DNA from: Sipunculus nudus | Lineage: Eukaryota > Annelida > Sipuncula > Golfingiida > Sipunculidae | NCBI GenBank assembly: GCA_026874595.1 | Contig: CM049313.1 | Span: 68,006,659-68,070,658 of the forward strand | DNA length: 64,000 bases | Direction of reading: 5' to 3' | In this document: positions 34,270 to 46,445 of the stretch, piece by piece | Numbering within the stretch: the first letter of the stretch is position 1 | Layout: each line of letters begins with the position of its first letter | Notes under the pieces: model-generated | The model's database searches: none | What the model was told of the DNA's origin: nothing | The model's input: the letters and a program-made list of their open reading frames with translations, nothing else | Position numbers and translations under genes: made by a program

Positions 34270-36020
34270 TAGTAACTCACTTAAGCTCCTGGACTTAAAA
34301 GGTACCTTTCATGTTCACAGAACATCTCAAATTATCTAATTAAGACCTTTATTGATTTTAATGAACATTTGTGGAATAATGGGCCATATAATAAAGCAAG
34401 ATAGAAGTGATTACCTTTTTGGCTAATCATTTTAATTTTGGTGACGCTGTACGGAAAAAAAACCTATGAGACAGCGGCCTTAATAGGGACGACTCTTAAT
34501 GAATCTGGATCCGGATTCGCATGTTAATATTTTTTCTTTTTGTTAACAAATGTTCATCAAGAACTTCTTAAAATATGGCTCGGACACACACACAGACACA
34601 GATACAGCCGATCACATAACCTTCTTCTACGTTCGTTGGCTGAGGTAATAATAAAAGGTAAAAAAAAAAGTTACGGCTTCAATGCTGATAGTTATTTTAT
34701 AAAAAAAAACCTACAGCTATGTATTAAACCATGTATATCTCCAACACCTAAGGTCGAGTTAGGGTAGTTCTAATATCATGAATGTCTATTCAGTTAATCG
34801 CACTTACCTTCTAAACAACTATGTAGCGGATGGCGACCGATGGCGTATCTGAGGACGTCTTGGAACATATATCGGCAGAGAAGAGCCTCTAATGTTAACA
34901 CAGATGATTACGGCGCCGATCGTTTTTATCTCTGTGTCCTGCATAAATTTCATTAGGAGCTGGGCGTGTCCTTACTGAGTGTTGCGACCACAGCATTAAC
35001 ACATAAGAGCAAACAGGTGATTGGTTATTTGATCAATATGTAACTTACGTGTGATTACCCATCATCAGTAGCGGGCACAGGCGGCGCGGGGAGAGGGTTG
35101 GGCAAAGGTTCGGAAATCTTTCAGTTGAAAATTTGACCCGAACATAGCATACCACTATTACGCCTAATGGACGTGCTCGTTGAAAAAGGTACAGAGGCGC
35201 GTCGAATTATCTTAAAGCGTGCGGGATGTTTCAAGGGCGTATAAATTAAAGCACTTTTTAAAATAAATCTAATAATAATGTATTCAAAGGCCTTCATTCA
35301 CAAGTTTATATAGAGTAGCTAAAGTTCGACGACTTTCGATTGTACAATCAATGTCAATATTAATGGTCCCGCATTTCCGATTCCATTAAAAGTTGGCGAA
35401 TGTAAAGAGTAGTATCCTCTTTATAAATACCACAATAAGGCCACAATAAGACCAGGGTAACAAGCAATAAACTTATTTTTTTACATTTATTGCTAAGTGG
35501 GACTAAAGCCAACTTGGGTACACAATTAACATTGAATGATATTATGTTTACTTGCAAAGCAGAGGTATTGCCCACACACACACATATATATATTATATAT
35601 CAATTTTATATATATTCAAGTAATTTGCATGTCTTAACAATGAATAATATACACTAAATTCCTTATGGTGCAGACCTTTATTCTCCCCAGTTTGTTAGGC
35701 ATATTTTCACTTAATGGTTTATTACACAAAGGTCTCCTCCTATGATTCTTGTCATGAACAGAAACAAACATCCCCTGAAGCTATCACAGCCAAAGTCACT
35801 TGAGATCCTATTTAAAAGTGTAAAGAAGAAATTTTGAACCAAATTGCCTCCTATTGTCCTATGTATCTTAATCTCTGTAGTTTGAAACAACGTTCAGTTA
35901 AACAAAAAAAACTATTTTTTACCATTTTGAACAGTATCATTCAAAATATCTCATAATTGCTGCGCTTTGAAATTTCATATTTAAAGTTACAATAATAATA
36001 ACAAGGTAGAAGTATAATAT
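34270..36020. other. Non-coding stretch
   Basis: No recognisable gene. Small frames at 34540-34767 (+) and 35360-35581 (-) have no domain. Confidence 0.45.
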
Positions 36021-36023
36021 AAG

Positions 36024-36202
36024 TGACGTCATGAAAGCTCGATGGGTGGCAGCGGGCGGCCTTTATTTTTGGGAGGGGAGCCGGGCCCTGCGCGCCCTTT
36101 CGCGGGAACTGGCGAGACGAAAACGGACTTCGAGACGGCTGTTTCGAAACAAAATCACACCTGAAGTCGAAGGTTTTTTTTCGTCCAACGTTTCTGACGT
36201 CA
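36024..36202. promoter_or_regulatory. GC-rich block bounded by two TGACGTCA palindromes
   Basis: A G+C- and CpG-rich patch in AT-rich surroundings, starting and ending with the CRE-type octamer TGACGTCA (36024-36031 and 36195-36202). A plus-strand open frame crosses it (36031-36261) but the composition is arginine/serine-rich and no domain is recognisable. It could be a small regulatory island or an insertion. Confidence 0.25.
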
Positions 36203-36279
36203 TACCGTACGGATCCAGGGGAGGGTTCAGACTAGCCGAAAAAAAAAACAGGAGTCAGTAGGCACTTTTGTTGTCGTGA

Positions 36280-36625
36280 TACAAGCCATAACAGGAATGC
36301 AACGCAGTGGTTTTCCATATCGCATTCATATCGTGGTAAAAGCCAATAATCATCACATTAGGTAAATGAATGATGAATTTATACAAACAATACATGTGAA
36401 CTCACAAACCAAATTGAAACACCGTCTCTGGAGTGACAAGTCATTTCCTGTATTGCATACAAACTAGCTGCATCCAGTAAGCCGTGCAAGCCATTCTTGT
36501 ATTCATGCTGTCCAGATTCAACAAACATGCGGAGGGATTTACCAATAAGATGAATTAAGACGGAATTTTCCTCGTTCATTTTAGGTTTTGTGACGAAGTA
36601 CATCAAAAAAGCTAACGATTAAACT
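36280..36625 (-). CDS. Unknown conserved frame, copy 2 (open)
   Basis: A minus-strand frame open over 36379-36606. Within it an ATG near 36579 starts MNEENSVLI, followed by LRMFVES, HGLLDAASLYAIQEMT and RDGV. The copy at 60.4-60.8 kb aligns without gaps, and several of the differing codons are synonymous: in the shared LYAIQEMT block, three codons differ and none changes the residue. That pattern suggests past selection on protein. Sequence similarity continues downstream of the frame to about 36280, where the minus strand reads MENHCVAFL against MEDHLDAFL in the other copy. I do not recognise the family; it may be part of an undescribed transposon or a retroposed gene. No start context, introns or promoter could be assigned. 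Confidence 0.4.
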
Positions 36626-36629
36626 GGTT

Positions 36630-39600
36630 ACCTGTGATAATAGCCATGAAAACATGACACTATGACCTTCTGAAGTAAACTGATAGGGCCCTGCTTGGAG
36701 TCATGATGCAAGTCACAATAGAACATCTATGCTCAGGGTCGCATCAAATATTTGCTGTGTGGTATTATTTGACATCAGAGGCATATATGGTGGTGATATA
36801 TGTGCTTAATATCGAAAAGAAATCTTGTTATACAAACTCTTTTACATTTATTACCTCCTTTCATCTCTATGGCGACGATTCACATGAAGCGGTCCAAAAC
36901 TGAAGGTGTCATGGCAGGATCGTGTGTGTAAAACTCGGAAGCCGGAAAACGGAAGCGATGCATTTTTAAATAAATAAAGTATTAAAACATATACAAGTGC
37001 TGACACTTCAGTACCATTTATTTTTTTAATAGAATAAGATCTGTACCATTATTCAGTGAAGAATCTTAGTTATCCATACTCTACTCTGAAAGTTATAGAC
37101 AATTTCGTGTTAGGAAGCCATCTCGGAATTCACTCAGATATGCTGGGATGTGATCCAAATGTGTAAAAACTCGGAAGTCACACGGACGCACTAGTCAACT
37201 GATTGTCAGTTAAGAGCCAAAGTCCAAATGCGGTTTCATTATAATTATAGTTGCATGCATATATTTAAATTGCTTCTGCTTGGTTATGCTTTTGAATGAG
37301 TGTATAATATAATACATGATACATACTAAAATTTGATAAAAAATACATTATAAATTCAATTTTAAAACAGCTGTCATCTATTTTACATACATTGAACGAA
37401 TCTGAAAAGTCGATATGTTCCAGTAGGACATCGCTGGAACATCAACAAATATACATGTACCATCCAAAACAAAAGAAATGTCTTTCAAAATGTAAAGATT
37501 CTACGATGTTCTTCGAGAAAAAAACTTGTTAAATATACCATACAAAAGGAATACAACCGTCTGGATAATATATAACATACTTATACATGTGTGATTATAA
37601 AATCTAATCTGTTTTTATGTTTTAGCATATAGTTGGATAAGTTAGTTTTAAAACAAAAGTAAAACTTTTTCAAGTTTTCAACGTTATCTTTTTAACCTTT
37701 TCAACCATGATATTTATATTCTAATTATAATGTTTCTACAATATTATAACATTTCATCTTCAAATAAATGGATATGTAAACATACCTTAAAATATTTTTA
37801 TCACTTATTTCACTCTAAAATGTTACGTGCGCGATAAGGGCTTCCAAACAGAATGTACTCCCTTCATCTACGGATCATTGTACGATTACAAAGATCTCGA
37901 TAAAGAAATTCCAATTTTGTGCTCAGAGGAGATCGTTGAATGTAAAATCTTAGATAAATAACCTCATAAATAGGATCTTTATCAACAATAAGACATTTGG
38001 GGCTTCAAGTGAAAGTCTGTCTAGGGGTGACCTAGGGTCTCGAAGAAGTTACGGAAATAGGCATTTTTATTGAACCAGTTGCTAATATATATATATATAT
38101 ATATATTATAAGATTCATCTCTTTAATTCTACATAAAAATGTTGACGCCATGTAATAATGGAACCAAACTGTTTCGATAAATTTTCGACAAATACTCATC
38201 AAATCAATAACTTTACCGATAAGATAAAAATTTTAATTACAAATATTAATGATTTCATTTCTACTTTTGCTTAACTGTAATTAATGATTTTAAAAATCAT
38301 GCATTTGAATATTTCCTGCACACTCACCATTTCTATTTGATTCTTATATTTTATCGTTATTTTAAATAAGTTTATCACAAAAAGAGTGAACAGCTAGGAT
38401 GCTTATTCTTAGCCCTGGTTATCACTAGACTAGCTATAGTCGGAATTCAATATATAGTGGTACCGTCGCTTTCAAACCTACCTCCTCCGGACTTAATTGT
38501 TGATTGTATCCAATTTTTTACATTCATAAGAAACGGTTTAACATTTGCTCTGTTGCAGCTAATTTTAAACATTTACTTAATCTTTTTTTCAAAAGTCATA
38601 TATTGTGTTGATGTTTTATTGATTTGCTGTTGATTTTTCTATTGACACATTTTACAATATGTATATATAAAGTTTTAACGTTTGCGCTGTCTGTTTTTGC
38701 AATTTTTCATAACATTAATTTTAAAAATATTGAATTTAACAGCATTAAAATATCGAGGTAATAATGAATCTTTCGGCAAACAGAAACTATTAAATTTAAA
38801 TGAACGTAACATGTAACAATCAGCATCATACCTATTTACACATGCATGTGTATTTCTTTCTGTCGAGGTATTGTTAATGTTTGTGTTTTTATTTTTAAAT
38901 TGTAGGATACGTCTGATGAAATCATTATCGCACAGTTCATCGTAAAATTTTACGTATCTTATGCTGTCTATTTTGACAACATTTTAAAACATGAATTGAA
39001 ATTGGATCCATTTACGTACCTGGACCCCCCCCCCCTTCATTTACCGAACCAAATGATCTTTTCTAAAGTTCTCTCATTACACTTCCAATATTGGATCCCT
39101 CCTTTTACCAAACTCAAGGATCCATCCCTCCCGATTACAATTTTGTTTTAGCTCAAGCTGACATTTTGCTTCATTTATCTGATTTTTTTTCAGGGTCGTG
39201 GCTAATTAAATGTCTTTGAAATGTCAGTGCAATTAGGATCTGCCACAAGAGTCGGCTAATTGAGTTATTAACATCACCTTAATTTGACCACCTCATCTTC
39301 TTATAATTCACATACACATGATCTGTTTGTTTCCCTCAGGTTATTAACTCTAGAAAATATCAATCATTATAATCTTGGTTTATTTATGTATAAGCTTAAT
39401 TATGAAATGTTATTTATAATTTCATCTGAATTATTTTTGCAAAAACTAAGACGTACATCATTATAGAAAAAGATGCGCCGGTATGTAAAACCTACAACCT
39501 ACATTAAATGTTTACAATTTAAAGGAGTTTGGGAATTTGGAACAATATTATTTAAGAAATTGTTCCTTATTGTGCAATATCAACATTAAAACGTCGTGTG

Positions 39601-40005
39601 AAAGATTATATTCCTTCACTTACGAATCATATTAATTATATTTAATTTCATTTTATAATCATATGTTTTTATTTTGTTTTCTATATATTGTGAAAATTGT
39701 AATTTTTATTTTCCTATTGCACTGTATCTTAACCAAATAACCTACTATATTTAATGTTAATACCGAGAGGAAATATACTCTATGAGTAAGTCCTCTTTGT
39801 CACATTTAAACTTTTATATAAATGAACTTTTTCATATGAAATGTCTAATCCTTTTGGCAATAAATGAATTAAATTGGAAAAATTTGAATCGAATTTAGGC
39901 AGATACAACTTTAAAGGAATAACTTGAGCTTTTAAGTAGGGGTTATGAGAAATAAACCGCTGACAATGAATTCTTTTTTTGAATGATAATGATACTTTGT
40001 AGCCC
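36630..40005. other. AT-rich non-coding stretch
   Basis: Nothing recognisable apart from (TA)n at 38084-38109 and a C run near 39026-39036. Very AT-rich, with no domain-bearing frame. Confidence 0.5.
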
Positions 40006-40009
40006 AGCT

Positions 40010-40437
40010 AAAATTTTCGGAAGAAACTTGCTTGATAGAATAAGAAAAGGCATAGACAAATCTCATAGGAAGGAACAAGCAGATTACAGGAAGGGTAGAG
40101 GAACCACAGATCAGATCTTCATACTGAGAAACAAAACAGACATGAGTATTTAGTTGGAATGCTGTAAATAAACGTTATAGATTAAAAAAAGCATTTGACA
40201 GTTTACGAAGAGAGAGAATTATGGAAAAACATAGATATTACGGACGACTTAGCCAGATAGATGGTGAGCATAACACAACATTAACGAGGGAAGCAGCGGT
40301 AGTGTTTTAGATCATGGAAACTGGTTTGAAATATAACAGGAGTTCGGCAAGGATGTGTAATGTCAGGATTTATTTTTATAATAGCAGTGAACTGGATAAT
40401 GAGATGTGTAAATGAAGGAAGGGTACACTACAGGAAA
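40010..40437 (+). pseudogene. LINE reverse transcriptase relic (truncated)
   Basis: Plus-strand translation in shifting frames gives RT blocks: RNLLDRIRKGID, KEQADYRKGRGTTDQIF, KKAFDSLRRERIM and GVRQGCVMSGFIFIIAVNWIM. These are motifs of the fingers and palm of non-LTR retrotransposon RTs, of the RTE/CR1-like kind often annotated in invertebrates. The order is correct, with stops and small indels. The relic ends abruptly at about 40437, where sequence homologous to 46508 onward begins, so the 3' half was deleted. It is the left part of segmental copy A. Confidence 0.75.
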
Positions 40438-42655
40438 TGCGTCAATCGTGCAAACTAACAAACTTGAACAGACAAGATAGTTTTTCATTGAATTTAGGAA
40501 TTTGGAAACATATGGAACTGTTGCTTAGTTTCTGTTATTCATATTCTCCATATTTTAACTGAACTTCATAAGATATGTAGGCCTACTTCCGCTTCGAATC
40601 CGTGCAACGCTAAGATAAAGTTTACACCATATTCTGCGCATGCGTCTCAAAGCCGTCAGAAGTCAACTTTTGACAATGACTAATTTATCCTATCCCCTTT
40701 ACTTTTTGAGTGATTCTTTGATTTCAAGACACTTCATCGGTAAAAATAATTTGTATTGGAAAATCGAGGAATTCATCATACGAATATTACAACTCGAAAT
40801 ATATCACTGCATATATTTCATATCTTGATACCATATGTATCCCGATCTGGCTATTCAACTGATTGCAAGTGATATGTCATTATACTCCGAAATATGATTT
40901 TGGAAAATAATTGACCTATCCATGAACTCTATCGCATATTCATTCAATGAATAATCATGAGCAGAGCAGTTGCGAGTAACCAATCAAGTTACCGTTGGCA
41001 AAGTAAATGCTCAATCACCCCACAAGTGCAAAATTTGCATATTTTGAATGACTATCCCAAACAGAACACGTGTAGCCTGCACAAATACCTGTGTCCGCAT
41101 GTTAACCGGAATATTTTTTAAACAAAGGTGACAGCTGCATAATGCCCTTTGCAAAGCTCAAGTTCGTCTGATTTGATAATGTTTTTGTTGAGTTAAATAC
41201 TTGTAACCAAGGTAACTTGTAAAAGTAATTGTAATCGTAATCAATGGCATTGATATTTTCATGTAATCATAATCCTGATTGTGATCGCACATTTTGAAAG
41301 TACTCGTAATGGTAATTGATAACATTTAAAATGTTTTGGCCCCAACCCCGGTGTATTTGGCTTATTTTGGTGGGCCCTTTAATAACATGGTATGATGAAA
41401 CAACCTTGACTTCGAAAGCAATTCGATATAAAACAGCCAACGCATTGAGCTTCCCCCTTGTAAATAATATACCCTAATTCCCCAGTAGTATTGTATATGA
41501 TTTATTGGTTGGAAAATGAATATAGATGAGGTCATACTACTGCATAAAAGGTGCACAGTAGTGTTGATGGATGCAACGTAGAACCTTAACATTGTGGAAA
41601 CGGCTGGTAGTACGCTGAGTGCTACTTGTAACCTAGTCAATATTTGAAGGGCTTTTAGGAACTCAAGGGTAAGTGTCATTTTACTCGGACGCGCGGTTCT
41701 AAATGCTCTGGCGTATGACGGGTCGTGCAAAATTTATGACTGATGAACCTCGGGTATAAAAATCGACTCAGAAATCAGTCTAATATTACCTCTTGGGAGC
41801 CTTAACGTGATTTATTTTGAGCCTTCACTATTCAGATACTACCCCCCCCCCTTCAGTAATTACGATAAATAATCAACTTCCGCACATATGCAATCAACCA
41901 CCTTACGGTATAGGATTCTTCTGTTTCTCAAATCATCTTCAAGTCAAAATGAAACAACATATACCATGATATATAAATACTATAAACTTTATTTTACATG
42001 GATTGTACAAATTTTCAAGCTGACACTCTCAATGGCCCCGGTAGAAGCGTTCGGTGGAAGGTAGAGGAAGCTGGAGATCCCTGATAAAACCACCGGTCAT
42101 GGACTGGCCACTCAAAACATATTCTCAAAGCCACGCCGGATATCGAACCCTTCAGGTACACCAGCTAGGAGAGCCGAGAGTTTTACACGAAAAGATTGCC
42201 AAGGTTGATTTCAAAGCTCTCGGACAAAACATCTGTCATTAATGGCAGTATATATGTGATATCTGAGTTCGGAAATATTGAGGGCAGTAAAAGGACGCAT
42301 CAATGTTTAATTCCTCAGAAAACTGAAATAATAAACATTATTTTGAGTTTCCGTCTTTTGTTTCATGTGGATACTTGAAAATTCAAACTTACTGCTCTTT
42401 GCCTAAGAATTAGCGTGCATTTGCAAATTTAATAAAAAGGAAGCACTGTCCCCCTGTATTCATTTTCTACTCTTGTCTCAAAAGAATGCCAATTAGTCCT
42501 ACTACTATGCAAAACCCAATAAAGCATATATCATTTTAAACCTTGTTTAATTATTTATCTGATAAATTATAAAACATTTGTATTTGTACAAAACTAATCA
42601 TTCCCCGCCCATCGTAGCAATTTTCAGTAGGGCCAGTACATGAATATCCCCAGGC
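40136..42655. repeat. Segmental duplication copy A
   Basis: Homologous to 44322-49957 in the same orientation. Matching landmarks include kkafdslrr (40195 / 44380), tctcaaagccgtcagaagtcaa (40645 / 46733), attcattcaatgaataatcatgagca (40940 / 47247), aaacagaacacgtgtag (41055 / 47343), gatggatgcaacgtagaa with cattgtggaaacggctggtagtacgctgagtgctac (41565-41625 / 48575-48640), ggtagaagcgttcggtggaaggtagagg (42040 / 49397) and cccgcccatcgtagcaattttcagtagggccagtacatga (42605 / 49918). Copy A lacks about 1.9 kb after the LINE piece, about 0.7 kb near 41110-41215 and about 350 bp near 41768 that copy B has. Identity in the blocks is roughly 80-90 per cent by eye. Confidence 0.88.
41215..41350 (-). repeat. 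hAT-like terminal region (copy A)
   Basis: A run of AATCGTAATCAAT/GTAATTGTAATC words ends in a degraded CCCCAACCCCG at 41350, aligned with the better CGCCCAACCCTG end of copy B at 48366. Arrays of TGTAATTAC-type words next to CAGGGTTGGGC are typical ends of some hAT elements. No opposite terminus was found. Confidence 0.4.
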
Positions 42656-43527
42656 ATTTTTATGTTTACTGACCTGTCACCTACCTTTCATGTTAAAAAT
42701 GCAATTATAAAATTTTGCTCCAATAAATATTAAATTTTCACTTGAAAGAGATATTTGGATAAAGAAAACATATTTTTAGGAAACTTATTTGACATAGCGT
42801 GTAAGGCATTAAAAACGTATGTGATTTGTCTTTACTGAGAAATGTCGATTGAAAAATGATGCATATCACTCAGAAAAAGACAAATCAATATATGTGTATT
42901 ACTGCTAAACTTTTGACCTTGACAAGGGTTAATTGTGAATGACAACCCGTTGTCGTTATTATGTGTACAACGATCAACCGAATATGCTTTCGTCTTACTA
43001 ATTTTGCTCATATAGTTGCAAGTTAAAAGTGGTCGTAATGCACAATTTTACATCTGACAGCTGCGAGGCACGTGTACCAATGTGTGCTGGCTAAGATTTG
43101 GGTCGGTCAGGAACGCGCGTCGTGTAATTGATGGCTTTACTTTCAGGTGCTAAAAGGATAACCTGCCGCGCTAATCACAGCGACCCGGCCATTCCTTCCG
43201 CTCATCCTCTCACCGGAAAATAACGTAATTAGCGATATTATGCTCTCTCTCTAATAAGGTTTCACAAGGCCCCCCACAGGGGCCCCCTGGCTATACCTCA
43301 AGCAGCGGCCCTTAAATTTGGTAACGTGTGTACAAGAATACAAGATAATTTGTTAAACCGAATTTTAATTTTATGAACTTTTGTCCACATTATGTAACAC
43401 TGAGTATGTGGATTGTGATTTTTACAATCTTATTATTACAGCATTACATGGCATTGAAATTCAGGGAACTTACAAATTCAGTAAAAATGAAAAATCGTTG
43501 ATGTTCTTTTAGCAGGGGCGTCAATAC

Positions 43528-43771
43528 GGGGGGGGGGGGGGGGGGTGTAATGTAGTCATTCCCCTCCTGATATTGGAAGAAAATATTGGAAATGAAATAT
43601 ATTATTACATTCAATAATTGAATTTTGTTCCATTTCACAGTCTACTGTGAAATATCATATTTTAAAACTTGGTTAAGAATTAAAATATATACTTGAATAC
43701 TAATACCTTAATTTTTAAAACCTAAAATACTAAATCGTTATATATTTGCAATGTGTTGCACAGACAATGAA

Positions 43772-43819
<48 letters not shown>
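43528..43819 (-). repeat. Dispersed repeat R2, (TA)n to poly-C end
   Basis: Minus-strand copy of the family at 9963-10390. Reading the minus strand from the (TA)n at 43774-43819, it shares tattgcaaatatataac, gttttaaaaat and gaaatggaacaaaattcaattatt, then aggaggggaatgactacatt, and ends in C18 (G18 at 43528-43545 on the plus strand). The distance from the TA tract to the GGAGGGG block is close to that in R1. Confidence 0.6.
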
Positions 43820-43822
<3 letters not shown>

Positions 43823-43908
43823 GACTTGTGACGTCGAGACTAATGTATTATTAAGGGGTAATGCCAGTCTCTGAATACAATACCATTCGCTGATCTCCTT
43901 AGACAGAC

Positions 43909-43911
<3 letters not shown>

Positions 43912-43956
<45 letters not shown>

Positions 43957-43957
43957 T
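43912..43957. repeat. (TA)n microsatellite
   Basis: A second TA run, about 95 bp from the TA tract of repeat R2. Confidence 0.95.
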
Positions 43958-44321
43958 AAGATCTAAGGACGGCAACACGACGTCCATAGGCTTATTTATT
44001 CTAATCACCATGAATCAAATAAGTGATTTCGTTAAACGAATTGAATCAGAATTGTTTTGTATTCAGCAAAACTGGAGAAATCCAGCACTTGGTATTTGCA
44101 GTGATTTTTCTCAAAAGGCATTTTGTCGTCTTTCTTTAAACTCCTTCTTCATAGCACTATTACCCTCCCTCACAAAATTAAAATTTCAAAATAAATACAT
44201 AAAATTTGATCACCCTAGAAAACAATTTCCAATTTTCTAGTTATTTATGCTTACAGCGGAATTATTCAAAGGAGGTTTTGTATACCAGCTAATGCATTGA
44301 CATGAGGTATATCATTATAAC

Positions 44322-45475
44322 AGACATAAGTACTGAGTGGAAAGCACCGCTGTCAATAAATTTTATAGATTAAAAAAAAGCATTTGACAGTTTACGAAGA
44401 GAACATGGGAAATACATAGATAGAACGGACTACTAAGGCAGAGGGTGAGCATAACACAACATTTATACGAGGGAAGCAGCTGTAGTGTTTTAGATAATGG
44501 AAACACATCAAAATGGTTTGAAATAAAAACAGGAGTTCAGCAAGGATGTGTAATGTAAGGATTTATTTTTATAATAGCAGTGGATTGGATTATGAGATGT
44601 GTAAATAAAGGAAAGAGGCAAGGAATAAGATGGAATCTTACATCTATATTACATGACCTGGAATATGCAGATGATGTTGTACTTTTCACAAGCAATCATC
44701 AACACATGCAGGAAAAGAACGAAAGACCTAACAGAATAGCTAGGTTAATTAGTTTAGAAATTAATACTGAGAGAGCAAACTACTTAGAGTCAACAACAAG
44801 AAACGACATCAGATATCAATGGGAAGACAAGAAATTTAGGACGTAAAGATTTAACTTATCTTGGAGCAGAAATAAACTAGAAAGGGGGATCCAGGGAAGA
44901 CATAAAAAGAAAAATAAATTTAGCAAGAATTGCATATGTAAAATAAAATAAAATGTAGAAATCTGCCAGATACAAGAAGGACACGAGTAAAGAATTTTCA
45001 AAAGTAATGTACTATAAGTAGATTTATACAGTTCGGAGACATGGAGAATGACAGAGGCAGATCAGAAAAGAGTGGATGCTTTTAAAAGGTAGTGTTTAAG
45101 ACGAATACTTAAGGTGTACTGTCAATGAAAATTTCAGACGTGAACTCCGTAACAAATTAAATCAGAGTTAGACGTTGGAGATGGCTAGGGTTCGATATTA
45201 AAAAAGAGTAAAACAGTGACACTAAAGTAGCTTTAACCTTGGCACCTGAAGGTAAGAGGCTAAGGGTTGACCAAAGATAAAATGGAGAAGAACAGTATAG
45301 GTAGAAAGGGACGAGATGGGATGGAGAACCTAGAAGGAGACTGAAAGGACTGTTAAAGATCAAGAGAGATGGAGGGTCTGGCTGCATGGCCTCATATACC
45401 ACCATTGGCATGCATGAAGAGGACAGGAAGGTAGAATGATGAGCGTTACGGCAACCCTCGGTTCCCATATCTTCT
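44322..45475 (+). pseudogene. LINE reverse transcriptase C-terminal half, decayed
   Basis: Same family as 40010-40437 but extending to the 3' end of the coding region. Plus-strand blocks in order: KKAFDSLRRE, GVQQGCVM, a 44580-44846 open frame with MDWIMRCVNKG, QGIRWNLTSILHDLEYADDVVLFTS (the YADD active site), then LTYLGAEIN, QFGDMENDRGRSEKS (a shifted version of the common C-terminal ETWRMTEADQKR block), RRWRWLGFDIKKE, and RWDGEPRRRLKGLLKIKRDG near the end. Several stops and frameshifts make it inactive. It belongs to the endonuclease-type LINEs of the RTE/CR1-like groups; the exact clade needs phylogeny. Confidence 0.82.
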
Positions 45476-45753
45476 GATTTTGAAATGTACAGTACTTAAC
45501 TGGGTGTAAAGCAAAGACAAATATACAATTTATATCCAAATTATTTAATATAAAATCTCAAAACTGTTATAGATTGACCCTTTATTTCTATATGGTCAAG
45601 AGTTTAGAGTTCCACCTGCAGCTGGTCTTCAGGTATAAATGAAAACGTGCTCAACTATGACAGACCATGTGTAATCTGTAGATGAGCAACCTTGGCCTTG
45701 AAAAAAAAAAAACATGTTATGTATCATATGCGGGCTCGTCCAAAATGACACCT

Positions 45754-45975
45754 TTTACAGGTGTCTCTTTTATTGTGCACTGTTGACATTCTGATTCGTG
45801 TAAAGCAGGCCCTGGTTTATTGTGCGCAAGAGTCTTGCATGTGTCTATAAGGCAAGCATAGTCCGTTGCCATTGGATACGCGCCAGCCGGGCCGGCCCGC
45901 ATGTGTTGTCTGAACTCCGTAACAAAATTTATGCTCGTCACGACTACGCGATCTGTTCTTATTAAGTTCCGTTAC
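45754..45975 (+). repeat. Internally deleted LTR relic of Gmr1-like family
   Basis: It starts tttacaggtgtctcttttattgtgc and carries gcgcaagagtcttgcatgtgtct and ccgggccggcccgcatgtgttgtct, matching the LTR 5' part. It then jumps at about 45915 to the LTR 3' terminus (aacaaaatttatgctcgtcacgactacgcgatctg... aagttccgtta). About 0.5 kb of the LTR is missing. Just upstream, cgggctcgtcc (45731-45741) matches the primer-binding-site word of the full element, so an internal piece of the element may have preceded this LTR. Confidence 0.7.
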
Positions 45976-46089
45976 TCACCAAACGTTTGGGCCAGGGGAA
46001 TGGTGGTTCGAAGAAACTTAGTAAATACCGCCCCCTAGTTTACCAAAGGTTTAATTTCTGGATGTGTCGATCTTATTCTAGCAGCAGAA

Positions 46090-46445
46090 CGTTCTCAAGA
46101 GGGAATGTGTTACGGGATGCACATAAAAGCGGACAAACTTCTTCAGCATACGAGTTGGAACGCAGATGATGTGCGTCACCGATATGGGTTCGAATCCGGA
46201 ATCGACCGAATATTTTCTCCCGAGCAAAATGTTTACGTAGCAATATATATACATGTCATGTGCATTTATGATGTATGCCTGAGGTCATTCAAAATAATGT
46301 ATAACCCCACCTATTAATGCTGGTCTGTCAAGCAGAAATAGAACCAAAGTCTATCATATTAATTATTAATTAAAATTTTACTTTCTGAATAGCTGAGAGG
46401 GTGGGTTTGGTGATCACCTTGATCCTACCCCCCCCCCCCCCCCAT
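46090..46445 (+). repeat. Repeat R3 with tRNA-like B box and poly-C end
   Basis: Third copy of the R1/R2 family. A perfect RNA polymerase III B-box word GGTTCGAATCC sits at about 46187-46197, preceded by a weak A-box-like acgagttggaacg. Downstream, agaaatagaaccaaagtctatca and ctgaatagctgagaggg match R1, and the copy ends in C16 at 46428-46443. The TA tract is almost absent here (short atatatata near 46242). Confidence 0.55.

Noticed and set aside
36031-36261. 76-codon arginine/serine-rich plus frame
   Set aside because: Explained by local GC-rich composition; no homology recognised.
43730-44011. Minus-strand 93-codon frame
   Set aside because: Built from two TA microsatellites; no coding signal between them.
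46130-46205. Functional tRNA gene around the B box GGTTCGAATCC
   Set aside because: No cloverleaf can be drawn; the sequence continues as a dispersed repeat.
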